Origin: Leclercia adecarboxylata
GTDB lineage: Bacteria > Pseudomonadota > Gammaproteobacteria > Enterobacterales > Enterobacteriaceae
Assembly (NCBI RefSeq): GCF_006874705.1
Contig: NZ_CP035382.1
Coordinates: 3,844,001 to 3,908,000 of the forward strand
DNA: 64,000 nt
Reading direction: 5' to 3'
The first letter of the stretch is position 1. Each line of letters starts with the position of its first letter. The notes under the pieces were generated by a model. That model ran no database searches. It was given only the letters and a program-made list of their open reading frames with translations, and was not told the origin of the DNA. A program made the position numbers and the translations under genes. Below are positions 8,766 to 17,486 of this stretch, in pieces.

Positions 8766-10358
8766 TCAGGCTTCTACTGTTCGCATCAGGGTTGCCAGCT
8801 CGTCTTTCACGGACTGCACCTGCGGGCCGATGACCACCTGCAAATTATGCTGATTTAACTGTACCACGCCGATAGCACGGTTGGCTTTCAGGGCGTTGGT
8901 ATCCACTTTCGACATATCCGCCACCGACAGGCGCAGGCGGGTAATGCAGTTATCCAGCGAGGTAATGTTATCCGCACCGCCCAGCGCCGCCAGAATGGCA
9001 GGGGTGTTATAGCCGGACTTCCCTATCTTACCCGCAACGGCCTGCTCAACGCTGGTGGCCGCGTCGGTATCGCGACCCGGCGTTTTCAGGTTAAAGCGGG
9101 TGATGGCGAAGCGGAAGATCCCGTAGTACACCGCGAACCAGATAGCCGCCACCACCGGCACCAGATACCACTTGGTCGACAGGCCGTGCAGGATCCCGAA
9201 CACCACGAAGTCAATCACGTTGCCGTCGGTATTACCGATGGTCACACCCAGCACCGCCATGGTGGTAAAGCCCAGACCGGTCAGCACGGCGTGAATGAGG
9301 TACAGCACCGGCGCCACGAACAGGAACAGGAACTCGATCGGTTCGGTGGTTCCGCCCACCACGCAGGCAATGACGCCGGAGATCAGCAGACCTTTAATCT
9401 TATGACGGTTTTCCGGACGGGCGCAGTGGTACATCGCGAGCGCGGCACCCGGCAGACCGCCGAGGAAGGCCGGCATTTTACCCTGGGAGAGGAAGCGGGT
9501 GGCGCTCTCCGAGAAGCCGTGGGTGGTCGGGCAGCTCAGCTGCGCCTGGAAGATGGTCAGCGCGCCGCTGACGTCGTGGCCGCACACGTCCATCGTGCCG
9601 CCCGCTTCAGTGAAGCGGATCAGGGCCACAAGAATATGCTGAAGCCCAAAGGGTAACAGCAGACGTTCGCCGGTACCGAAGATCATTGGGCCAAAATCAC
9701 CGGCGCTGTTAATGATCCGGCCAATACCGGTAATGCCCATGGCAAAGACCGGCCATATCAGCGGAATGATCAGACCAAACAGCCCCATCACCACGAGGGT
9801 GATGATGGGCACAAAGCGGGTACCCCCGAAGAAGGCCAGCGCGTCCGGCAGGCGGATATTGTGAAAACGTTCATGAAGCATCCAGATGATCACGCCCGCG
9901 ATCACGGCCCCGAGGATCCCGGTATCAATAGACTGAATACCAATCACGCTCTGAATGTTGTTAGCCTTCAGGATTGCCGCGTCGGTGGTCGGCAGGATGC
10001 CTTTGGCGGTCAGCCAGAAGTTAACCGCCAGGTTCATCACCGCGTAGCCAACGAAACCGGCAAACGCCGCTACGCCTTTGTTTTCGCGGGCCAGCCCCAG
10101 CGGGATGGCGATACAGAACATCACCGGCAGGAAGCTAAAGGCAAAGGAGCCAACCTTGCTCATCCAGATAAAGATCGCCTGCAGCACAGGATTTCCCAGA
10201 ACCGGGATCAGGGTAACGACATCGTGACTGCTGAGCGAGCTGCCGATGCCCAGCATGATCCCGCAGAAGGAGAGCAGAGCCACGGGCAGCATAAAGGTCT
10301 TACCCAGTTGCTGGAAAAATTCCCATAGCGAGATTTTTTGTGCTGCTTTCGCCGTCAT
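8766..10358 (-). CDS. malX: MalX, PTS maltose/glucose-type EIICB component
   Basis: MalX is a 530-residue sugar permease of the phosphotransferase system. An EIIC domain with about ten membrane segments fills residues 1-400. A cytoplasmic EIIB domain follows, with the phosphorylated cysteine C471 in SLDNCITRLRLSV. E. coli MalX can transport glucose and maltose. There is no EIIA domain, so it must borrow one (in E. coli EIIA-Glc). It is the first gene of malXY, with MalI operators and a CRP-like site upstream, and is divergent from malI. Confidence 0.96.
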   Translation of the reverse strand: MTAKAAQKISLWEFFQQLGKTFMLPVALLSFCGIMLGIGSSLSSHDVVTLIPVLGNPVLQAIFIWMSKVGSFAFSFLPVMFCIAIPLGLARENKGVAAFAGFVGYAVMNLAVNFWLTAKGILPTTDAAILKANNIQSVIGIQSIDTGILGAVIAGVIIWMLHERFHNIRLPDALAFFGGTRFVPIITLVVMGLFGLIIPLIWPVFAMGITGIGRIINSAGDFGPMIFGTGERLLLPFGLQHILVALIRFTEAGGTMDVCGHDVSGALTIFQAQLSCPTTHGFSESATRFLSQGKMPAFLGGLPGAALAMYHCARPENRHKIKGLLISGVIACVVGGTTEPIEFLFLFVAPVLYLIHAVLTGLGFTTMAVLGVTIGNTDGNVIDFVVFGILHGLSTKWYLVPVVAAIWFAVYYGIFRFAITRFNLKTPGRDTDAATSVEQAVAGKIGKSGYNTPAILAALGGADNITSLDNCITRLRLSVADMSKVDTNALKANRAIGVVQLNQHNLQVVIGPQVQSVKDELATLMRTVEA

Positions 10359-10411
10359 AAAACGACTCCTTTATTGTTAAAATAAGTTTACCTGCCTCAG
10401 TGCTGCGAGAA

Positions 10412-10427
10412 GATAAAACGTTTTATC
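10412..10427. promoter_or_regulatory. MalI operator 1 (perfect palindrome)
   Basis: GATAAAACGTTTTATC is a perfect 16-base palindrome matching the known E. coli MalI site. It lies 54 bases upstream of the malX start, where MalI binding would block malXY. Confidence 0.9.
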
Positions 10428-10434
10428 AAAGTTT

Positions 10435-10456
10435 AGTGCGCGCTGAATCACATTCT
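10435..10456. promoter_or_regulatory. Candidate CRP site in the malX-malI intergenic region
   Basis: Read leftwards, AATGTGATTCAGCGCGCAC has one good half-site (TGTGA) and a weak second half, with 6-base spacing. CRP control of both malX and malI is known in E. coli. Assignment here rests on that knowledge and a partial match. Confidence 0.5.
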
Positions 10457-10490
10457 CAGGCTTTGGCAGAGAGTATAAAGACAAGGTATT

Positions 10491-10506
10491 GATAAAACGT
10501 TTTACC
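10491..10506. promoter_or_regulatory. MalI operator 2 (near-perfect)
   Basis: GATAAAACGTTTTACC differs from the operator-1 palindrome by one base. It lies 30-46 bases upstream of the malI start and is suited to autoregulation. Confidence 0.88.
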
Positions 10507-10536
10507 GATCTCATTATCAGGGAGTCACGCCAACAC

Positions 10537-11565
10537 ATGGCTGTAGCGAAAAAGATCACCATCAATGATGTCGCCCTGGCGGCGGGCGTTTCCGTCAGCA
10601 CGGTTTCACTGGTGCTGAGCGGGAAAGGGCGGATCTCCTCCGCGACGGGTCAGCGCGTCAACGATGCGGTTGAACAGCTGGGATTTGTTCGCAACCGCCA
10701 GGCTTCGGCGCTGCGCGGAGGGCAGAGCGGGGTCATTGGCCTGATCGTTCGGGACCTCACCTCGCCGTTCTATGCAGAACTGACGGCGGGTCTGACGGAG
10801 GCGCTGGAGGCGCAGGGGCGGATGGTCTTTTTACTGCACGGCGGCCGCGAGGCCGATCAGCTGCTCCAGCGGCTCGACATGCTGCTGACGCAGGGGGTGG
10901 ATGGGGTGATCGTTGCTGGCGCATCCGGGGTAAGCAATGAACTGTGCGAACGGGCGGCGGAGAAAGGCGTGCCGCTGGTGTTTGCCTCCCGCGCCAGCTA
11001 TCTGGACGAAGCCGATACCCTGCGCCCGGACAACATGCAGGCGGCACAAATGTTGACCGAACATCTTATTCGTCGCGGCCATCAGCGGATTGCCTGGCTC
11101 GGCGGCCAGAGCTCATCGCTGACCCGCGCCGAGCGGGTGGGCGGCTACTGCGCAACGCTGATCAAATACGGCCTGCCGTTCCACAGTGAATGGGTGGTGG
11201 AGTGTGGATCCAGCCAGAAGCAGGCGGCGGAGGCAATAAGTACGTTACTGCGCGCCAGCCCCACCATTAGCGCCGTGATCTGCTACAACGACGTGATTGC
11301 CATGGGCGCCTGGTTTGGCTTGATCCGGGCCGGACGCCAGAGCGGGGACGGCGGGGTTGAAACCTTCTTTGGACATCAGGTGGCGCTCGGCGCCTTTGCG
11401 GATGTGTCAGAAAACGCGCTGGACGATCTGCCCATCGTCTGGGCGACTACCCCGGCGCGGGAGATGGGCTACACCCTGGCAGACCGCATTATGCAGCGGA
11501 TTGAGAAATCCGACGTGCAGGCCGGGCACCAGATCGTTTCGGCCCGGTTAGTGACGGTGAAGTAG
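10537..11565 (+). CDS. malI: MalI, LacI-family repressor of malXY
   Basis: This 342-residue repressor has the LacI helix-turn-helix at its N-terminus (ITINDVALAAGVSVSTVSLV) and a periplasmic-binding-protein-like effector domain from about residue 60. A longer frame begins at 10489, but the ATG at 10537 matches the family start MAVAKKITI and gives the same length as E. coli MalI. It represses malXY and itself through the two operators in the intergenic region. Its stop lies two bases before the stop of the convergent LysR gene, with no terminator between them. Confidence 0.95.
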   Translation: MAVAKKITINDVALAAGVSVSTVSLVLSGKGRISSATGQRVNDAVEQLGFVRNRQASALRGGQSGVIGLIVRDLTSPFYAELTAGLTEALEAQGRMVFLLHGGREADQLLQRLDMLLTQGVDGVIVAGASGVSNELCERAAEKGVPLVFASRASYLDEADTLRPDNMQAAQMLTEHLIRRGHQRIAWLGGQSSSLTRAERVGGYCATLIKYGLPFHSEWVVECGSSQKQAAEAISTLLRASPTISAVICYNDVIAMGAWFGLIRAGRQSGDGGVETFFGHQVALGAFADVSENALDDLPIVWATTPAREMGYTLADRIMQRIEKSDVQAGHQIVSARLVTVK

Positions 11566-11567
11566 CA

Positions 11568-12464
11568 TCAGGGTTGTGGCGTGAGTGGATTTTGCGCCAG
11601 CCGCGCCTCAAGTACCTCGACAAACTTACGCACTTTTGCCGGGATCAGCCGCGAGGTCGGGTAAACGGCCCAGACGGCCAGGGCTTCCGGCTCGGCGTCT
11701 TCCAGGACTATCCGCTTAAGCCTGCCTTGCGCCAGGGCGGGCCCAACGTACCAGCGGGACAGGTTGGCGATGCCCATTCCTCCCAGGCAGGCCTCAAAGA
11801 TCGCCTCAATCGAATTCGCCGAAAATCGCCCCGATACCTTTTGTCTGCTCCGCTGTCCGTCCTGCTCAAACGACCAGTGGGTAGTGTCAGAGGTGGTTAA
11901 GCAGCTGTGGCCCGTCAGATCGCTGAGCGCGGTCGGATAGCCGTTCGCCGCCAGATAATCGGCACTGGCGCACAGGTCACGGGGATTATCACACAGACGA
12001 TGCGCAACCAGCCGGTTGTCCCGCAGCGGAGCGATACGTAACGCCACGTCGATGCCTTTCCCGACAATATCAACCTGCTCGTCGGTGGCGAGGAGATCGA
12101 CCTGCAGGGCCGGATGCTGGCGCATAAAGTCGGGCAGCATCGGGGCGATGATCCTGCGACCAAAGGCCGCCGAGGCGGTAATGCGCAGCCGCCCGGACAG
12201 ATGTGCTCCCTCAGGAAACAGATCGGCAAGGGCATTGGTTTTATCTTCCAGCAGCGCCTGAGCATGCGGCAAAAAGACCTCGCCGTCGCTGGTCGGCGAC
12301 AGGGAGCGCGTGGTGCGATGCACCAGCCGAACCCCAAGCTCGGCTTCCAGATTATTAAGGCAGCGCGACGCCGCCATGGCGCTCATCGAAAGCCGACGTG
12401 CAGCACCCGCCAGGCTTCCCGCTTTTATCGCTTCAACGAACACTTCCACGTCGTCCAGTCTCAT
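11568..12464 (-). CDS. LysR-family transcriptional regulator, unassigned
   Basis: This is a 298-residue LysR-type regulator. The helix-turn-helix is in the first 60 residues (FVEAIKAGSLAGAARRLSMS), and the substrate-binding domain follows with the usual HRTTRSLSPTSDGEVF linker region. It reads away from the metallo-hydrolase gene across a 108-base divergent promoter region, so it probably regulates that gene and the following alpha/beta hydrolase. I cannot assign an effector or a specific name. The whole three-gene cluster lies where E. coli has uid genes. Confidence 0.9.
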   Translation of the reverse strand: MRLDDVEVFVEAIKAGSLAGAARRLSMSAMAASRCLNNLEAELGVRLVHRTTRSLSPTSDGEVFLPHAQALLEDKTNALADLFPEGAHLSGRLRITASAAFGRRIIAPMLPDFMRQHPALQVDLLATDEQVDIVGKGIDVALRIAPLRDNRLVAHRLCDNPRDLCASADYLAANGYPTALSDLTGHSCLTTSDTTHWSFEQDGQRSRQKVSGRFSANSIEAIFEACLGGMGIANLSRWYVGPALAQGRLKRIVLEDAEPEALAVWAVYPTSRLIPAKVRKFVEVLEARLAQNPLTPQP

Positions 12465-12572
12465 TATCTCGTTTCTCGTTATGCTGGCGTATCAAATTAC
12501 ACATCTACACTAATTATCGTTATAGCGCCATAGTCACTCCACATCCTGATAAACAGTAAATTTGGAGTGACG

Positions 12573-13553
12573 ATGAAAAAGATGACAACGGCTTTAGCGC
12601 TCAGCAGCCTGTTTTTAGCGAATGCCGTTTGGGCAGACGCCCCCGCGCAGATCCGCCAGCAGGTGCCGGGTTATTACCGCCTGGCGGTGGGGCAAAATGA
12701 GGTGACGGCGCTTTTCGATGGCTATAACGATCTCTCGCCTTCGCTGTTGAAAGGGCTCTCAGCCGACAAAATTCGCGGCCTGCTGGCGGAGCAAAAGATC
12801 GATGCCGAGCGCATGCCTACCTCGTTTAACGCTTTTCTGGTCAATACCGGTCAGCATCTGGTGATGATTGACAGCGGGGCGGGCCACTGCGTGCCGCAAA
12901 CCGCCGGGCAATTGATTCCTAATATGGAGGCCTCTGGCTATCACCCTGAGCAGGTGGATACTATCTTCCTGACCCACCTCCACCTTGACCACGTCTGCGG
13001 CCTGAGCGATGCCTCCGGGAAAGCGCTGTTCCCCAATGCCACCGTCTGGGTGCCGCAGGGCGAAGCGGATTACTGGCTGGATCCGGCGAAAGAGGCCAGC
13101 GCGCCGGCCAATGCGAAAGAGTATTTTGCTATCGCTCAGCATGCCCTGGCAGCCTATAAAGCGACCGGACACCTGAAAACCTTCGTTCCGCCAGCCTCGC
13201 CGATCCCTGAAGTCCAGACGGCCTATGCGGTCGGCCATACGCCTGGCAGCACGGTTTATCGTTTTGCCTCGGAAGGGAAGGCTATCAACTTTATCGGGGA
13301 TTTGATCCACGCGCCTGCCGTGCAGTTCCCGCACCCGGAAGTGTCGATTCGCTTTGACGTGGATGCGAAAAAGGCCACCGCATCCCGCGGGCAGGAATTT
13401 AACGCCCTGGCGAAAGACGGCGAGTGGATGGCGGCAGCGCATCTGGCCTTCCCCGGTATTGGGCACATCACGACCGACGCTCAGGGCTACAGCTGGAACC
13501 CGGCAATCTACGGTCCGTATCAACGTGCGGCCGATGTGCCACTGCTGAAGTAA
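12573..13553 (+). CDS. Exported metallo-beta-lactamase-fold hydrolase
   Basis: This 326-residue protein begins with a clear signal peptide (MKKMTTALALSSLFLANAVWADA, cleavage likely after the second alanine near residue 22), so it acts in the periplasm. The metal motif THLHLDH is at residues 134-140, with later ligands expected at VGHTPGST and FIGDLIHAP. The overall layout resembles quorum-quenching lactonase and methyl-parathion-hydrolase-like proteins. The substrate is unknown. A GTG six bases upstream is in frame, but GGAG is correctly spaced from the ATG at 12573. It is probably cotranscribed with the next gene, 15 bases away. Confidence 0.88.
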   Translation: MKKMTTALALSSLFLANAVWADAPAQIRQQVPGYYRLAVGQNEVTALFDGYNDLSPSLLKGLSADKIRGLLAEQKIDAERMPTSFNAFLVNTGQHLVMIDSGAGHCVPQTAGQLIPNMEASGYHPEQVDTIFLTHLHLDHVCGLSDASGKALFPNATVWVPQGEADYWLDPAKEASAPANAKEYFAIAQHALAAYKATGHLKTFVPPASPIPEVQTAYAVGHTPGSTVYRFASEGKAINFIGDLIHAPAVQFPHPEVSIRFDVDAKKATASRGQEFNALAKDGEWMAAAHLAFPGIGHITTDAQGYSWNPAIYGPYQRAADVPLLK

Positions 13554-13568
13554 GACGAGGAGATGATA

Positions 13569-14423
13569 ATGAAAAGTTACACCGTAACGGCTAATGGTAT
13601 TCGTCAGTTCGTCATTGAAGAGGGGGAAGGCGCGCCGGTGATCCTCCTGCACGGTTTCCCGGAAACCAACTACGCCTGGCGGTATCAAATTCCCGTCCTG
13701 TCCAGGCACTACCGGGTGATTGCCCCGGATTTGCGCGGCTACGGGGAGACCGATAAACCGGCCTCCGGCTACGATAAACGCAACATGGCCCGGGATATCC
13801 GGGAGCTGATGCGCGCGCTGGGCCTGAACAAAGTGGTGCTGGTGGGGCACGACCGCGGGGCGCGCGTCGCGACCCGCTTTGCGAAAGACTATCCTGAGCT
13901 GGTGGATCGCCTGGTGGTGATGGATAACGTCCCCACGCGCATCGTGGCGCGGGATCTCAACGCCTCCATCGCCCGCGCCTACTGGTTCTTCCTGTTTCAT
14001 CTGGTGCCCGATCTGCCTGAAGCCCTGATAGCCGGTCGGGAGCATATCTGGCTACGCCATTTCTTCTCGGACTGGACCTTCGATCCCTCGACCATCAGCG
14101 GTGAGGCGTTTGATACCTATGTCCGGGCTTATCAGGCCCCTGGTGCCGTGCGCGGGGCGATGGCGGACTATCGCGCCAACGCCGAGGATGTAGAGCAAGA
14201 TCTGGCAGACGCGGAGGTTAAAATTGCCTGCCCGGTGATGTCGCTGTGGGGCAATGACTTTCACGCCGTCGGTAAACTCTTCGATATGCAGAGCGTCTGG
14301 GCGGAGATGGCGGACGATCTCAGGGCTTATGCCATTGAAGAGTGCGGCCATCTGCCGCAGGAGGAACAGCCTGAGAAAGTGAATGCCCTGCTGATGGACT
14401 TTCTGGCCGGCTGGAAAGGATGA
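13569..14423 (+). CDS. Alpha/beta hydrolase (epoxide hydrolase / haloacetate dehalogenase-like)
   Basis: This is a 284-residue cytoplasmic alpha/beta hydrolase with no signal peptide. The oxyanion motif HGFPE is near residue 28. The nucleophile elbow is VGHDRGARVA, with the catalytic aspartate near residue 95, and a late histidine sits in EECGHLPQEEQPE. An Asp nucleophile points to the epoxide hydrolase / haloalkanoate dehalogenase group rather than esterases. GAGGAG lies directly against the upstream ATG at 13563, so the ATG at 13569 is better placed. It follows the metallo-hydrolase gene and shares its presumed LysR control. Confidence 0.88.
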   Translation: MKSYTVTANGIRQFVIEEGEGAPVILLHGFPETNYAWRYQIPVLSRHYRVIAPDLRGYGETDKPASGYDKRNMARDIRELMRALGLNKVVLVGHDRGARVATRFAKDYPELVDRLVVMDNVPTRIVARDLNASIARAYWFFLFHLVPDLPEALIAGREHIWLRHFFSDWTFDPSTISGEAFDTYVRAYQAPGAVRGAMADYRANAEDVEQDLADAEVKIACPVMSLWGNDFHAVGKLFDMQSVWAEMADDLRAYAIEECGHLPQEEQPEKVNALLMDFLAGWKG

Positions 14424-14433
14424 CCGGCAATAA

Positions 14434-14457
14434 AAAACCCCTCCGAAGAGGGGTTTT
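14434..14457. terminator. Bidirectional terminator between the hydrolase gene and ydgA
   Basis: A 10-base stem AAAACCCCTC / GAGGGGTTTT with a CGAA tetraloop is A-rich on one side and T-rich on the other. It serves both convergent genes. Confidence 0.92.
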
Positions 14458-14462
14458 GCGGT

Positions 14463-16013
14463 TTACTGCTGTGGAACCGCAGGCACCGGCGCAGGAGCCG
14501 GAACCGCTGGCGCGGCAGGCTCGTCCGGTACGGCGAGATTCAGCGCCGGAACGCCAAACATGCCGACGAACTCTTCCAGCGGCATTTTCTGCCCGTTCAG
14601 CGTCACCTGACCGTTGCTGTACTGCAGGCTGGTGCTGATGACGTTATCTTCCACGGTGGTGATGCGGAACATCTGACCCATCGCCGCCAGGCCTTTCACC
14701 TGCTGGCTGGCCAGCTTGCCGGCATCATCCTCGTTATAGCCTTCAAGCTTCGCAATCTGGGTCATGAACTCGGTCGCCATGTCCATCGGGATGGTCAGCT
14801 TGCTCTCCAGCGATTTCACGCTGCGATCCACTTCCTGAGCCAGGGTCTGTGCTTCACCCGTGGCGGTGGCCGGATCCTTCAGGAACAGCGACAGGTTGAA
14901 GTTGGTCTCGCCTTTGCTGTTTTTCCAGCTCAGCGGCGCGAGGGTCACCACCGGTTCGCCTTTCAGCAGGATCGGCAGGTTGCTGAAGAAAGCCTCTGTC
15001 GCTTTCTGTTGATAGAGTGCCGGATTTTCCATCAGCGCTTTATCTGCCAGCAGGGCCTGGCTCTGAGCGCGATACTGCTGGCTGAACTGATGCCAGGCCT
15101 GGCCGTCGATATTGCCGATTTTCAGCGTCAGCTTGCCGGTACCCATATCCTGATTCTGTATTTTCAGGCTCTTCAGGCTGTAATCCACCTGGCTGTTGAC
15201 GCTCTTGCCGTCTTTCGACAGCTCGGCCTTACCGCTCAGGTCCGTGCCTTCCAGCACCGCCATCTCTTTGCCTTCGATGGCGATAGCCAGCTTATCAAGG
15301 GTCACTTTTTGATCGCCGATACGCTCGTCAAAGTCGGTAAGACGGCTGTTGCCATCGGTTTTCAGGTTATTGAAGGTGAGCTGCACTTTCTGGCCGTACT
15401 CGTTCACCGCATTCACCAGACCGCTTGCCGCTTCACCTTTCAGCGAGAAGCTGTTGCCGTCGCGATCGGCATCGAGCTGGAAATTGCCGCCGCTGAAGGC
15501 CACTTTCTCGTCGCCATTCTCGTAATTCAGCGCTTTCAGCGCGAGATCGGTGCGGGTGTCACCGGCATAGCTAATGCGGGTATTGGCCTCAAACGGAGAC
15601 GCATTCTTCGCCAGATCGAACAGCGGCTTAGAGGCTTCGTTGTTCACCAGCGTCGATTTTACCGAGGCCATGGATGGGATCAGGTTGAAGGTTTTCAGCT
15701 GGGCCAGCGGGAAGGGGCCGTGGTCAACCACTTCGTTCAGCACCAGGCTTTGTCCTGGCTGTAGCCATGGATTTTGCGTGCCCGCCACCGGTTTAAGCAC
15801 CAGCTGCAGATGGCTTTTGAACAGGCCACGCTGGTAATCCTGATAGCTCAGCTCCAGCCCGGCTTCCGGTGCGGTACGCTTAAGCTCGCTATTCGCCTGC
15901 GCCACCATCTCTGCCAGATGGCCCTCCAGCTGTTTCCCGGTAAACCAGGCCGCACCCGTCCAGACCACCCCTAATGCAACAATAACGCCTGCAGCTATAA
16001 CCGATTTCTTCAT
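14463..16013 (-). CDS. ydgA: YdgA, DUF945 family envelope protein
   Basis: This 516-residue protein has an N-terminal hydrophobic anchor or signal (MKKSVIAAGVIVALGVVWTG) followed by a long DUF945 domain rich in alternating polar and hydrophobic residues. The Pro/Ala-rich tail is of low complexity. E. coli YdgA is about 500 residues and its function is not established. It lies downstream of manA on the same strand with a 98-base gap and ends at the shared terminator. Confidence 0.92.
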   Translation of the reverse strand: MKKSVIAAGVIVALGVVWTGAAWFTGKQLEGHLAEMVAQANSELKRTAPEAGLELSYQDYQRGLFKSHLQLVLKPVAGTQNPWLQPGQSLVLNEVVDHGPFPLAQLKTFNLIPSMASVKSTLVNNEASKPLFDLAKNASPFEANTRISYAGDTRTDLALKALNYENGDEKVAFSGGNFQLDADRDGNSFSLKGEAASGLVNAVNEYGQKVQLTFNNLKTDGNSRLTDFDERIGDQKVTLDKLAIAIEGKEMAVLEGTDLSGKAELSKDGKSVNSQVDYSLKSLKIQNQDMGTGKLTLKIGNIDGQAWHQFSQQYRAQSQALLADKALMENPALYQQKATEAFFSNLPILLKGEPVVTLAPLSWKNSKGETNFNLSLFLKDPATATGEAQTLAQEVDRSVKSLESKLTIPMDMATEFMTQIAKLEGYNEDDAGKLASQQVKGLAAMGQMFRITTVEDNVISTSLQYSNGQVTLNGQKMPLEEFVGMFGVPALNLAVPDEPAAPAVPAPAPVPAVPQQ

Positions 16014-16111
16014 CGTGATTATCCCTAAAATGAAACCGAGCGGTGAAAACCGCCCGGTGAGGTCATAAGATTACCAATAGCTTAGCAATAATTGTTAAAA
16101 AATTCAGCCGG

Positions 16112-17287
16112 TCACTGGAGCTTGTTGAAAACCCGGGCCAGGCGGCCAACGCCGCTGACGCTGACCGGCGAGTCGCTGGCGGCAACAAACGCCGACTCGC
16201 CCGGCTTCAGCACCAGACGCTCCTGGCCCTTGCTCAGCACCGCTTCGCCCTCTACGCAGAACAGGATCGCCGCGCTCTGTTGGGCAATCTGCGTTTCGGC
16301 GCTGCTGAGGTCGTGCAGCGAGAAGGCAAAATCATCCACCGGGATCGGGAAGTCGAGCTCCGCGCCATTTTTCACCGGCTGGGTTAGCAGCTCAGCGGCC
16401 GGTTTGGCGACGAATTTAACGTTAGCCACCAGTTCAGGAATATCAATGTACTTCGGCGTCAGGCCTGCACGCAGCACGTTATCGGAGTTGGCCATCACCT
16501 CCAGCGCCACGCCCTTGAGATAGGCGTGCGGGGTTTCAGCGAACAGGAACATCGCTTCACCCGGCTCCAGTTTCACCACGTTCAGCAGCAGCGGGGAGAA
16601 CAGGCCGCTGTCGTCCGGGTAAAATTCCGAAATCACGCGAATGGTCTGCCACGGCTCACCCTGCTGGCTGTTGAGCGCCGCTTTTAGCACCGCCAGGGCA
16701 CGGGATTTTTCGTCGCCCTGCATATTGAGCAGGCTGGCGAAGAGGTGGCTCAGGCGATCGGCATCCGGTTTTTCGAGGAAGTGGGCAATGGCGCTGTGCG
16801 CCCCGGCCACCGGCTGCAGCAGGGAGACGATTTCAGAGAATTCGCGGAAGGCGTTCATCGCCAGGAACGGCGTCAGGGCGAACACCAGCTCGGGTTTGTG
16901 GTTGGGATCTTTATAGTTACGCTCGGCGGCATCCAGCGGAATACCTGCCGCGTTCTCTTTGGCAAACCCCGCTTCAGAGGCCTGCTTGTTCGGGTGAACC
17001 TGAATGGAGAGCGGCTGATCGGCGCACAGCACCTTAAAGAGGAACGGCAGCTCGCCAAAACGTTCGGCAACCTTTGTACCCAGCAGCGTGGCTTTATCCG
17101 CGTCGATGACCTCACGCAGGGAACGTACCCCGTTGGCGTCGGTAATTTTTGAGCTGCTCTTCGGATGCGCACCCATCCACAGCTCTGCCATCGGCAGGTT
17201 GTCGGGGTTGGCGATACCGTAGAGATCCGTTAACGCAGTTTTACTTCCCCAGGCGTAGTTCTGCACTGAGTTAATGAGTTTTTGCAT
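16112..17287 (-). CDS. manA: Mannose-6-phosphate isomerase
   Basis: ManA is a 391-residue zinc-dependent type I phosphomannose isomerase that interconverts mannose-6-phosphate and fructose-6-phosphate. The N-terminus MQKLINSVQNYAWGSKTAL is followed by the metal-binding segment PLSIQVHPNK, and by HKPELVFAL and the catalytic-site region NVLRAGLTPKYID. A frame extends six codons further upstream, but the ATG at 17287 matches E. coli ManA exactly in start and length. It is divergent from fumA across about 200 bases. Confidence 0.97.
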   Translation of the reverse strand: MQKLINSVQNYAWGSKTALTDLYGIANPDNLPMAELWMGAHPKSSSKITDANGVRSLREVIDADKATLLGTKVAERFGELPFLFKVLCADQPLSIQVHPNKQASEAGFAKENAAGIPLDAAERNYKDPNHKPELVFALTPFLAMNAFREFSEIVSLLQPVAGAHSAIAHFLEKPDADRLSHLFASLLNMQGDEKSRALAVLKAALNSQQGEPWQTIRVISEFYPDDSGLFSPLLLNVVKLEPGEAMFLFAETPHAYLKGVALEVMANSDNVLRAGLTPKYIDIPELVANVKFVAKPAAELLTQPVKNGAELDFPIPVDDFAFSLHDLSSAETQIAQQSAAILFCVEGEAVLSKGQERLVLKPGESAFVAASDSPVSVSGVGRLARVFNKLQ

Positions 17288-17486
17288 TATCAAGCCCTGT
17301 TTCAAATGTGGAATTAACTGCCCGTATTAAAGCAATAAACCGGGCGGAAGTAACCTGCGCTCGGAAAAAGTCGTACTAGTCTCAGTTTTTGTTAAAAAAT
17401 TGTGTAGGATAGGCTAACTCGCTTTTAAGCCGAGCAGCGGAACATCTGCTCTACATAATCAGACCCAAGCAGTAAGTGAGAGATCA
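17288..17486. promoter_or_regulatory. Divergent promoter region manA-fumA
   Basis: This 199-base region must contain the promoters of both genes. A -10-like TAGGAT follows an AT-rich stretch near 17385-17410 on the fumA side. I see no consensus FNR or CRP box that I would name. Confidence 0.4.

Noticed and set aside
12759..14045. 428-codon open frame on the minus strand
   Set aside because: It is antisense to two well-supported hydrolase genes, has no family features and arises from GC-rich codon structure.
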